Assembly (NCBI GenBank): GCA_009843725.1
Contig: VYCX01000297.1
Location: 1 to 5,336, forward strand
Direction: 5' to 3'
DNA from: Boseongicola sp. SB0675_bin_26
GTDB lineage: Bacteria > Pseudomonadota > Alphaproteobacteria > Rhodobacterales > Rhodobacteraceae
DNA: 5,336 nt
In this document: in pieces, positions 1 through 5,336 of the stretch
Position numbering within the stretch: the stretch's first letter is position 1
Layout: the number at the start of each line of letters is the position of its first letter
The notes under the pieces: model-generated
The model's database searches: none
Told to the model about the DNA's origin: nothing
Seen by the model: the letters and a program-made list of their open reading frames with translations, nothing else
Made by a program: the position numbers and the translations under genes

Positions 1-61
1 CCTCCCATGACAATGGACCAGAAAACGCCGGAGTCAAAAAAGTTGGGCTACACCCCTGGCG

Positions 62-783
62 ACGGGCGTCCTTGCTTTCCTGCTCCAGTTGGCGCATCTG
101 AGGGAGCTGGTGACGCTTGGGGAACGCGCGCCATACGGGCGCGGCGCGGAAACGGTACTGGACCGGTCGGTTCGTGACTGTTGGCAGATCTCGCCTGACC
201 AGATCTTGGTTGGAGGCTCGTCCTGGGACGAGGCGTTCGGGCACATCCTTGAACGCGTGGCCGAAGGGCTCGGCTATCCGGTGGATGTGGTGCAGGCGGA
301 ACTTTGCAAGTTCCTGCTTTGCGAAGAAGGCGGCTTTTTTGCCCCTCACCGCGATACGGAGAAGGCGGATGGCATGGTAGCGACCTTGGTGGTCGCATTG
401 CCGGTCGCTGGCCAAGGGGGAGAGTTGTTCATCCGTCACCAAGATCGGGAGGCGGTTGTCGACATGCGCAGCGGCGATCCCTCCGAACTGATCTAAGCGC
501 ATTCTATGCCGACTGCGAACATGAAATTCGTCCAGTAACCGAAGGCCACCGTGCATGTCTGGTCTACAACCTGGTTCTGGCGCCGGGCGGGAATGTGGCC
601 GCATCAGCACCGGACCACGGGCATCTTGTGGAGCAGATTGCGAGCGAGATCGAGCATCGCTTTGAGGCGCCAGACGCTCCCGAGAAACTTGTCTGGCTTC
701 TGGAGCATGACTACAGCATCGCAGGCCTGTCTTTCGAAACCCTCAAGAACGTCGATGCGGCGGTCGGGCGTGTCCTGGCCGCA
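62..783 (+). pseudogene. 2OG-Fe(II) dioxygenase pseudogene (frameshifted, truncated at both ends)
   Basis: This is the remnant of a prolyl-4-hydroxylase-like 2-oxoglutarate/Fe(II)-dependent oxygenase. The first part (about 89-490, frame 2) shows the family's ERAPYGRG segment and then HRDTEK, whose His (347-349) and Asp (353-355) would be the HxD iron ligands, followed by a GGEL strand. That frame stops at 494-496. The homology continues in frame 1 from about 490 with AFYADCEHEI and EGHRACLVYNL. The His at 520-522 and the Arg at 550-552, ten residues apart, are the expected distal iron ligand and the 2-oxoglutarate-binding Arg. A one-base deletion near 491-498 explains the shift. In frame 2 a stop lies at 8-10, and recognisable similarity begins only at about 62, so the usual N-terminal stretch is missing. 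The 3' end breaks at about 781, where the recombinase remnant begins. The gene is almost certainly non-functional; its original substrate is unknown. Confidence 0.8.
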
Positions 784-1294
784 GCCGCTGCGACAGCGGC
801 ACGTAGCGGTCCTTGCTGCCCTTGCCCTGGTCGACGCGCAGGCACATCCGCCTGGAGTCGATGTCCGTGACGTGCAGACGGCAGACCTCGCTGGCCCGGA
901 GCCCGGCGGGGCAGGCCGTCATCAGCACGGCGAGGCGCTTGACGTTCCGGGTCACCGTGAACAGCCGGACCAGCTCGTCATGGCTGAGGATCTCCGGCAA
1001 TGCCGACGGCGTCCTGGCGCCGGGCACGTAGAAGTGCGGGTCGGGCCGGCCAAGCGTGATGCGGCAGAGGAAGCGGATCCCGTGCCGGGCGCAGTTGCAG
1101 CTCTTCCAGGACAGCCCGCGCTCCTCGTGCAGGTGAAGCAGGCAGTCCTGGACTTCTTGCGCGGAGATCTCCTCGGGACTGCGGTTGTAGTGGTGCGCAA
1201 GCCCGGAGACGGAGCAAAGATACGAGCGTACCGCGTGCTCCGCGAGACCGCGAACGGCCATGTCGTCGGTCATGCGTTTGCGCAAACGTGTCAT
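743..1294 (-). pseudogene. Truncated tyrosine recombinase/integrase (IS91-associated type)
   Basis: This is the N-terminal part of a phage-integrase-family site-specific recombinase, with an open frame of 183 residues where complete members have roughly 300. Residues about 1-95 form the SAM-like core-binding domain, including the LHEERGLSWKSCNCARHGIRF segment. The catalytic domain starts near residue 100 and keeps GLRASEV, with the first catalytic Arg at 133, and the GKGSKDRYVPL beta-hairpin with its conserved Lys. Family similarity stops after SQRL (about 782). The last 12 codons are read from antisense dioxygenase DNA, so the His-x-x-Arg box and the Tyr nucleophile are missing. The ATG at 1294 is preferred because AGGGAG lies 7 bases upstream; a longer frame from 1339 has no such support. 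Recombinases of this type commonly sit directly upstream of an IS91-family transposase. No transposase follows here, so this looks like a leftover element end. It cannot catalyse recombination. Confidence 0.82.
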
Positions 1295-1520
1295 GTGTCT
1301 TCTCCCTTGAGTGTCAGCGGCCATGGAGAACAACGGCATCGATGTGCGTCCGAAACCGGTTGGAAGAATGTCAGGGAGAGACGGACACGGCCGAAACGAC
1401 GACGAAGACCTTCAAGTCGCGACCAAGCCGTCCACAAGGGAACAACAGCCGGGGTGGACACCCTTCCGCCGCGGCACGCGGCTCAGTTCAAGCCCCATTT
1501 GTATCAGTCACCACGTAACC
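1295..1520. other. Spacer between recombinase remnant and aminotransferase gene
   Basis: This stretch holds the 5' leader of the recombinase remnant, including its AGGGAG ribosome binding site at 1302-1307, and the 3' flank of the aminotransferase gene. Open frames cross it on the plus strand, but they run on as antisense of neighbouring genes and show no recognisable protein. A small GC-rich hairpin lies at 1468-1482. The boundary of the mobile-element DNA probably falls in here, but I see no terminal inverted repeat or target-site duplication that would mark it. IS91-type elements normally lack both. Confidence 0.5.
1468..1482 (-). terminator. Small GC hairpin downstream of the aminotransferase gene
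   Basis: GCCGCG (1468-1473) and CGCGGC (1477-1482) can form a perfect 6-bp stem with a 3-base loop. It lies 38 bases past the aminotransferase stop codon on the transcribed (minus) strand. There is no T-tract after it, so it is at best a weak or factor-assisted transcription end, and it could be chance in GC-rich DNA. Confidence 0.2.
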
Positions 1521-2876
1521 CTACCGCAACATATCAAGCGATTCGCGAAATCTTTCGAAGAGGGTATCCACTTCTGCTTCCGAGATGACAAGCGGTGGTG
1601 CAATGACAATCGTGTCGCCAATTGCGCGGACAAACAGCCCGTTCTCTTCAGCTCGGTCCATCAACGCATTGCCGTGTGCAAGGGATGGATCGAAACTTTC
1701 GTCAGGATCCTTGGTGCGCACCAAATCGATCGCCCCCATCAGACCGATTCCCCGGGCGCGGGTGACATGCGGGTTCTGCTGGAGCTGGCGCAGTTGATGT
1801 TGGAAATGCGCCCCCACCTTGCGGACATGCCCGACAATATCGCGTTCTTCCAGGATGTGCAGCGCCTCCAGCGCTACCGCCGCTGACACAGGGTGTCCGG
1901 AGTAGGTGAAGCCGTGACTGAAGACGCCGGTCTTGCCGGTCAGTGCAACCAAGGCATCATGAATTCGGTCGGCCACGATGGCCGCCGACAGTGGGCTATA
2001 GCCGGACGACACTCCCTTTGCGATGGTCAAGATGTCAGGTTCGATCCCGAAGGTGACCGAACCGAACATGTTGCCCGTTCGGCCAAAGCCGCAGATCACT
2101 TCATCGGCGATCATCAGTATGCCATGGCGCCGCAAGACGGCCTGCACTTTCTCGAAATAGGTTGCCGGTGGCAGGATTACGCCCCCCACTCCCATCACCG
2201 GCTCGGCAATGAAAGCAGCGATGGTATCGCCCCCTTTGGCCTGGATAATCGCTTCCAGAGATCCAGCCAGCCTAGTAGCATAATCTTCTTCGCTTTCGCC
2301 TGGCTGTGCATTGGTCAGGTAGTTGGGGCAGTCGGCATACAGGATCTCGGACGTGTCAACATTTTGATACTGGTGCATGCTAGGCATTCCCGACAGCCGT
2401 GTCGCAAAGATGGTCGAGCCGTGATAGGCGTTGTGACGACTAATGATCTTGCGCCGTTGCGGCTGACCCTTGGCCTTGTGATAGCTCCAGGCCATCTTGA
2501 TTGCGCTTTCATTGGCCTCGGAGCCTGATCCGGCAAAGAACACATGCGTCAGGTGATCAGGGGCCAGATCGACGATCTTTTCGGCGAGTTCGATCAATTT
2601 GGGATGACTTCGCCCTCGGAACGTATGGCTGTAAGGCAGGCGCTGCATCTGTTCGGTCGCGGCCCGGATCAGGCGCGGTTCGTCATAACCCAGCGTTACG
2701 CACCAGAGGCTGGCCATCCCATCAAGATATTGCTGGCCGTCTGCGTCGATCAGATAGATGCCCTCGCCTCGGTCAATCACCATGCCGCCGCTTTGATGAT
2801 GCTGACTAGTGTTCGTGAAGGAGTGGATATGTTTTTTTTGGTCGCGGCGGCTCATGGTGAGGTCGGTGTTGTTCAT
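1521..2876 (-). CDS. Class III (omega) aminotransferase, PLP-dependent
   Basis: This is a PLP fold-type I aminotransferase of 451 residues, a normal length for the class III omega-transaminase group. It moves an amino group from a primary amine or omega-amino acid to a 2-oxoacid such as pyruvate, in the cytoplasm. Visible motifs are substrate-pocket Trp58 (ASLWCV), the phosphate-binding loop GSGSEAN (116-122), the cofactor-stacking YHG (151-153), Asp258 in ADEV for the pyridine nitrogen, and Lys287 in TIAKG for the Schiff base. Arg417 in LFVRAIGD sits where pyruvate-dependent omega-transaminases carry the switching Arg. All catalytic residues are present. The ATG at 2876 is chosen because AGGAGG lies 6 bases upstream; a longer frame from 2942 lacks a site and has an unlikely basic leader. 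It is last in the minus-strand cluster, 119 bases after the FCD regulator and downstream of an uptake system. Candidates for the substrate include taurine-like sulfonates, beta-alanine, GABA or polyamines; the exact one cannot be read. Confidence 0.93.
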   Translation of the reverse strand: MNNTDLTMSRRDQKKHIHSFTNTSQHHQSGGMVIDRGEGIYLIDADGQQYLDGMASLWCVTLGYDEPRLIRAATEQMQRLPYSHTFRGRSHPKLIELAEKIVDLAPDHLTHVFFAGSGSEANESAIKMAWSYHKAKGQPQRRKIISRHNAYHGSTIFATRLSGMPSMHQYQNVDTSEILYADCPNYLTNAQPGESEEDYATRLAGSLEAIIQAKGGDTIAAFIAEPVMGVGGVILPPATYFEKVQAVLRRHGILMIADEVICGFGRTGNMFGSVTFGIEPDILTIAKGVSSGYSPLSAAIVADRIHDALVALTGKTGVFSHGFTYSGHPVSAAVALEALHILEERDIVGHVRKVGAHFQHQLRQLQQNPHVTRARGIGLMGAIDLVRTKDPDESFDPSLAHGNALMDRAEENGLFVRAIGDTIVIAPPLVISEAEVDTLFERFRESLDMLR

Positions 2877-2882
2877 GGCGTG

Positions 2883-2888
2883 CCTCCT
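2883..2888 (-). promoter_or_regulatory. Ribosome binding site deciding the aminotransferase start
   Basis: A perfect AGGAGG on the minus strand lies 6 bases before the ATG at 2876. It is the only good site near the 5' end and rules out the upstream ATG at 2942. Confidence 0.85.
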
Positions 2889-2909
2889 GACTGAACGTGT
2901 TCTTGTCTT

Positions 2910-2946
2910 GATTGTGTGGCGCATTGCAAAAATCGTTTTCACAATC
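2910..2946. promoter_or_regulatory. Candidate operator: inverted repeat in the aminotransferase leader
   Basis: GATTGTG (2910-2916) and CACAATC (2940-2946) are perfect 7-base inverted arms separated by 23 bases. The right arm also belongs to a tighter imperfect palindrome at 2932-2945, with half-sites ATTGT and ATCGT around 4 bases. This resembles the short T-N-G-T...A-C-N-A dyads bound by many FadR/FCD-type GntR regulators. It lies in the 119-base gap between the regulator's stop and the aminotransferase's start, 34-70 bases upstream of that start. Binding by the neighbouring regulator is an inference. No convincing -35/-10 pair was found beside it. Confidence 0.4.
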
Positions 2947-2995
2947 TCAGAATTCTTGACCTGCTTGCCTTCCCAGATGCCTTGAAAGGAGGCGA

Positions 2996-3727
2996 TCAGG
3001 ATTGCGGACTAAAATCTGCCGCGTCGCTGCTTTGCAGATATCTGAGGAACGGATTTCGAAACGATGTCACATGGATTGATGCGGCAGCCATGGCTCCGGC
3101 CGTATCAGATGCTGTGATTGCGACCAGCAACTCGCCATGTTCATGGCTGCTGCGCTGAAACACACGGGTGGCATCTTCGGGAGATTGCCTCTGATACCAC
3201 ATGCTGTCCAGACGCAGGGTCCGAAGCAGAAGATCATTCATGAACCGGGTCAGGTCCTTGTTGCGTCCCGCTCGGGCGATGGCCAAATGAAAAGCTTGAT
3301 TGGTATCGACCATCGCAACGATATCCTTACTTTCTACAGCCGCGTCAAAGGCCTCCTGATGAAAACGAATTTCCTCGTGATCATCGGCAGTTGCATACTT
3401 TGCAGCAAGGAAGGAGGTGGCGCGCATCAGGTATTCAAAGGCCTCAAAGAAACCGCGGACTTCCTCGAACGCCAGCGGAGGAACCCGTACGCCCTGATTA
3501 GGATGAATTTCTATCAACCCCTCGGTGGCAAGGCGCATCAGTGCTTGCCGCACAGGGGTCCGGGAAAGGCCAAGGCGGCTGACGATCAGGTTTTCCTCGA
3601 TCCGCGACCCGGCAGGCATGCGCGACGCCAGAATCTCGCCACGGATGTAATCGTAGACGATCTGCGGGCCGTCGCCGCGTCGCGCCTTACGCGGCTTGTT
3701 TGACTTCAATTCAGCTTCCCTGGTCAT
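2996..3727 (-). CDS. GntR-family transcriptional regulator, FadR/FCD subfamily
   Basis: This is a 243-residue DNA-binding regulator, a typical length for the FCD branch of GntR proteins. Residues about 20-83 form the winged helix-turn-helix; the recognition part is LGLSRTPVRQALMRLATEGL (52-71), followed by the wing NQGVRV. Residues about 88-232 form the all-helical FCD ligand domain. Asn143/His147 (NQAFH), His197 and His219 fall where the family binds a metal that helps hold a carboxylate ligand; many relatives have Asp in place of this Asn. The basic N-terminal tail (KSNKPRKARR) precedes the DNA-binding domain. The ATG at 3727 has a GAGG 5 bases upstream. It lies between the binding-protein gene and the aminotransferase on the same strand, so it probably controls this cluster and responds to the imported compound or its deaminated product. 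Activator or repressor mode cannot be told. Confidence 0.92.
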   Translation of the reverse strand: MTREAELKSNKPRKARRGDGPQIVYDYIRGEILASRMPAGSRIEENLIVSRLGLSRTPVRQALMRLATEGLIEIHPNQGVRVPPLAFEEVRGFFEAFEYLMRATSFLAAKYATADDHEEIRFHQEAFDAAVESKDIVAMVDTNQAFHLAIARAGRNKDLTRFMNDLLLRTLRLDSMWYQRQSPEDATRVFQRSSHEHGELLVAITASDTAGAMAAASIHVTSFRNPFLRYLQSSDAADFSPQS

Positions 3728-3786
3728 GCGCGCCTCGGCATTTGTCCTTTTGCGTCTGTGACATCTACCGGTCTTCCAGCGTGGAT

Positions 3787-3803
3787 TGAAGGATCGGCCT
3801 TCA
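3787..3803 (-). other. Second small hairpin in the gap before the regulator gene
   Basis: TGAAGG (3787-3792) and CCTTCA (3798-3803) form a 6-bp stem with a 5-base loop. On the minus-strand transcript it follows the larger hairpin at 3812-3843. There is no T-tract. It may be part of a processing or attenuation region, or chance. Confidence 0.25.
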
Positions 3804-3811
3804 GTTGGATC

Positions 3812-3843
3812 ATTCTGCCGAGCCCAGGCGAGCCCGGCAGAAT
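3812..3843 (-). terminator. Hairpin after the substrate-binding protein gene
   Basis: ATTCTGCCG (3812-3820) and CGGCAGAAT (3835-3843) are perfect 9-base inverted arms around a 14-base loop. The hairpin starts 7 bases after the stop codon of the substrate-binding protein gene. The placement suggests an intrinsic terminator or a 3' mRNA-stabilising stem, the latter being common after binding-protein genes that need more transcript than their permeases. It is not followed by a T-run on the minus strand, so termination is probably partial. Confidence 0.5.
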
Positions 3844-3850
3844 CCTGATC

Positions 3851-4813
3851 TTACTGGCCCAGCCAGCTAGCCACGACATCGGGGTTGGCCTTGACCCATT
3901 CGCGGGCATATTTTGCCGGGTCACGCTCGTCGACTCCAACGGCAAAGGACCAGTCGTTGATCAGCTGCGCGCCGAAATCTATCCCGTTTAGCAGATCGAC
4001 CATGTTGGGTGCCGCGGTTTCAAGCCGCTTGGAATAGGCAATCTGCGAAGTCGTCGCGGGAAAAGATGTGCCCGCCATGGAGTTTTCCAGCCAGTTGGCA
4101 TCGTTTTCAAGATCGGCGATGCTCCATTTCGCCGGATCATGAGCCGGCTCTTCCAGCACAACCAGCTCGTGCATGCCAAAGATATGGTGCGGCGTGTAGC
4201 AGCCCCAGACAACAACGTTGCCAGCCTTGGCATCGGAATCGATCTGGCTGAGGATCACGGTCTCTTCTGATGAAGTTGCCTCATAGAGATCACTAAACCC
4301 GTAGTCGCGGGCTCGTATCTGATGGATCTTGGTGGACTTCCACCCCGGCGCTCCCATCCAGATTTCGCCCTTGCCGTCGCCATCCCGATCCGTCAGCTCG
4401 ACGATCTCAGGACGGGTCAGGTCATAGACCGACTTCAAGTCGTAAGTGTCCATCGCGTGTTTGGTGGTGCAGAACCCATCCTGTGCCGGGAAAGTTGGCG
4501 AGGTCAGCGCTACCGTACCGCGGTCATTGACATATTCGTTCACCAGACCTTGGTTGTTGGGCAGCCACAGATCGGGGTGGATGTCCACCTCACCTGCACC
4601 CTGATCCATCGCCTTAAAAAACACGGCGTGGTTTCCGGGCACCATTTCGACTTCAATGCCAAAGTTATCCTCGGCAATGATCTTCAGCACATTGGCAATG
4701 ACCTTGGCGTAGCCCCAATTGGGCTGGCCAATGACAACCTTGTCTTCAGCGGCCGGAGCCATCGTTCCGGCTGACAGCGCCGCAACAATCGGCAGAGTCT
4801 TCAGAAGTTTCAT
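3851..4813 (-). CDS. Periplasmic substrate-binding protein, OpuAC/ProX (glycine betaine-type) family
   Basis: This is the extracytoplasmic receptor of a ProU/Opu-type ABC importer, 320 residues long. Residues 1-22 are a Sec signal peptide: Lys2/Lys5, a hydrophobic core, then a cut near APAA|ED. The mature part is an OpuAC domain beginning KVVIGQPNWGYAKV. Aromatic residues (Trp33, Tyr35, Trp83, Trp158, Trp203, Tyr206, Trp230) are placed where such proteins often build a cage around a cationic ligand; which ones contact ligand is not known. Residues 142-150 (DRDGDGKGE) form a DxDxDG-like loop that could hold calcium. Cys115 and Cys205 are the only cysteines and could pair in the periplasm. Two ATGs are adjacent (4816 and 4813); the second lies 6 bases after AGGAGA and is chosen, the first only 3. 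A 46-residue longer frame from 4951 would bury the signal peptide and overlap the permease. It follows the permease stop by about 45 bases, as expected in one operon. Confidence 0.93.
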   Translation of the reverse strand: MKLLKTLPIVAALSAGTMAPAAEDKVVIGQPNWGYAKVIANVLKIIAEDNFGIEVEMVPGNHAVFFKAMDQGAGEVDIHPDLWLPNNQGLVNEYVNDRGTVALTSPTFPAQDGFCTTKHAMDTYDLKSVYDLTRPEIVELTDRDGDGKGEIWMGAPGWKSTKIHQIRARDYGFSDLYEATSSEETVILSQIDSDAKAGNVVVWGCYTPHHIFGMHELVVLEEPAHDPAKWSIADLENDANWLENSMAGTSFPATTSQIAYSKRLETAAPNMVDLLNGIDFGAQLINDWSFAVGVDERDPAKYAREWVKANPDVVASWLGQ

Positions 4814-4819
4814 CATCGT

Positions 4820-4825
4820 TCTCCT
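4820..4825 (-). promoter_or_regulatory. Ribosome binding site before the ATGATG start of the binding protein
   Basis: AGGAGA on the minus strand sits 6 bases before the ATG at 4813 and 3 bases before the ATG at 4816. The spacing equals that of the aminotransferase site and favours the second ATG; the choice changes the protein by one Met only. Confidence 0.75.
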
Positions 4826-4859
4826 GGTTGATGGTGTGCTCTCTTGCGGAGCCTTCCAG

Positions 4860-5336
4860 TTAATCCTTTCTCGTCCTGCCCTGTACGATCCTGTCCAAAA
4901 CCATTGCGCATAGCAGGATTGCGACGCCTGCCAGAACGCCTTTGCCTTCATTGGCGTAGGTCAATGCATCCAACACATCTTCACCCAGCCCCTTCGCACC
5001 AATCAGCGAAGCGATCACGACCATCGACAAACACATGAGGATAGTTTGGTTGACGCCCGCCATGATGGACGGTCTGGCCAGCGGCAGATCAACCCTGAAA
5101 AGCATATAAGTCTTTGACACGCCAAAACTCATCGCGGCTTCGCGCACTGACGAGGGGATTCCGTCGAAGCCAAGCACCGTCAGTCGCACCACCGGCGGCA
5201 TGCCAAAGACGATCGTCGCGATGATGCCGGGCGGCTTGCCAATGCCAAAAAACGCGATGACAGGGATCAGATAGACGAAGGACGGCATGGTCTGCATCAG
5301 GTCGAGAACCGGCCACACGGCAGCGCGCGCGTCTGT
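4860..5336 (-). CDS. ABC transporter permease, ProW/OpuAB type (C-terminal part, runs off window)
   Basis: The reading frame is open to the right edge, so the 158 visible residues are the C-terminal part of a longer inner-membrane permease. A GTG at 5318 is internal, not the start. The visible part has hydrophobic spans at about residues 17-32, 36-54, 97-115 and 133-150. It also carries the EAA loop that docks to the ATPase (EAAMSFGV at 66-73 followed by DLPLARPSIMAG), with the expected Gly72 and LPxA spacing. The sequence MQTMPSFVYLIPVIAFFGIG is characteristic of ProW-type glycine betaine/proline permeases. It ends in basic residues (GRTRKD). It precedes the binding-protein gene in the same operon and should form the channel for it; the partner ATPase gene is not in this window and may lie upstream, beyond the right edge. 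Confidence 0.93.
   Translation of the reverse strand, partial: TDARAAVWPVLDLMQTMPSFVYLIPVIAFFGIGKPPGIIATIVFGMPPVVRLTVLGFDGIPSSVREAAMSFGVSKTYMLFRVDLPLARPSIMAGVNQTILMCLSMVVIASLIGAKGLGEDVLDALTYANEGKGVLAGVAILLCAMVLDRIVQGRTRKD

Noticed and set aside
7..177. Short plus-strand frame of 56 codons starting at an ATG at the left edge
   Set aside because: No recognisable protein and no good ribosome binding site within the window. It overlaps the dioxygenase remnant in another frame, and that frame has the family motifs.
484..500. Programmed frameshift that would rescue the dioxygenase
   Set aside because: There is no slippery heptamer or downstream structure at the shift point. The gene is also cut short at 781, so a rescued frame would still be incomplete.
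1275..1289. Perfect palindrome CGTTTGCGCAAACG as a binding site
   Set aside because: It lies inside the recombinase coding sequence and is explained by codons for a Leu/Arg/Lys-rich stretch; nothing else supports a site.
551..1588. Long plus-strand open frame of 345 codons
   Set aside because: It lies mostly antisense to the recombinase remnant, which shows clear family motifs. Its own translation shows no recognisable domain and a composition typical of a shadow frame.
1893..2528. Plus-strand frame of 211 codons
   Set aside because: It is entirely antisense to the aminotransferase, whose motifs are complete.
3137..3703. Plus-strand frame of 188 codons
   Set aside because: It is antisense to the GntR-family regulator and shows no domain.
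3728..3786. Promoter for the regulator gene (TTCAAT, 17 bases, TAGATG on the minus strand)
   Set aside because: Both boxes match the consensus at only about three of six positions, which is too weak to call.
4322..4774. Plus-strand frame of 150 codons
   Set aside because: It is antisense to the substrate-binding protein gene and shows no domain.
1..5336. CRISPR array, tRNA, rRNA, riboswitch or defence system
   Set aside because: No regularly spaced repeats, no cloverleaf sequence and no defence-related domain were found on either strand.

Overview
The window looks like a piece of an alphaproteobacterial chromosome or large plasmid, most likely from a Rhodobacteraceae-like organism. This is an inference from the protein types, the moderately high GC and the Shine-Dalgarno (SD)-led genes; no marker gene in the window proves it. 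It has two parts. Positions 1 to about 1500 are decayed accessory DNA. Positions about 1521 to 5336 are an intact metabolic and transport cluster, all on the minus strand.

Left part: a plus-strand 2-oxoglutarate/Fe(II) dioxygenase gene survives only as a pseudogene. Its conserved 5' portion is missing or unrecognisable. It carries a frameshift at about 488-498, which separates the HxD metal motif from the distal His and Arg. It is cut off at about 781. There it meets, tail to tail, the truncated 3' end of a minus-strand tyrosine recombinase of the kind that accompanies IS91-type elements. The recombinase keeps its start, its ribosome binding site, the SAM-like DNA-binding domain and the first catalytic Arg, but has lost the His-x-x-Arg and Tyr portion. 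No IS91 transposase is present. A spacer of 226 bases without a convincing gene (1295-1520) separates this scar from the cluster.

Right part, in order of transcription (right to left): the C-terminal half of a ProW-type ABC permease (running off the right edge), a secreted OpuAC/ProX-type substrate-binding protein, a GntR-family regulator of the FadR/FCD type, and a class III (omega) aminotransferase. The ATPase subunit is not visible and may lie beyond the right edge. The permease and binding protein would import a small amine-containing or betaine-like compound. The aminotransferase would deaminate a primary amine, probably onto pyruvate or another 2-oxoacid, and the FCD regulator would sense the substrate or an intermediate. 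A 7-bp inverted repeat in the leader of the aminotransferase gene is a candidate operator, and a hairpin after the binding-protein gene may attenuate read-through into the regulator. The true substrate cannot be read from the sequence. A strictly quaternary betaine would not fit the aminotransferase, which makes the pairing the most interesting biological question here.

I see no CRISPR array, tRNA, rRNA, toxin-antitoxin pair, defence system or obviously new system in this window.
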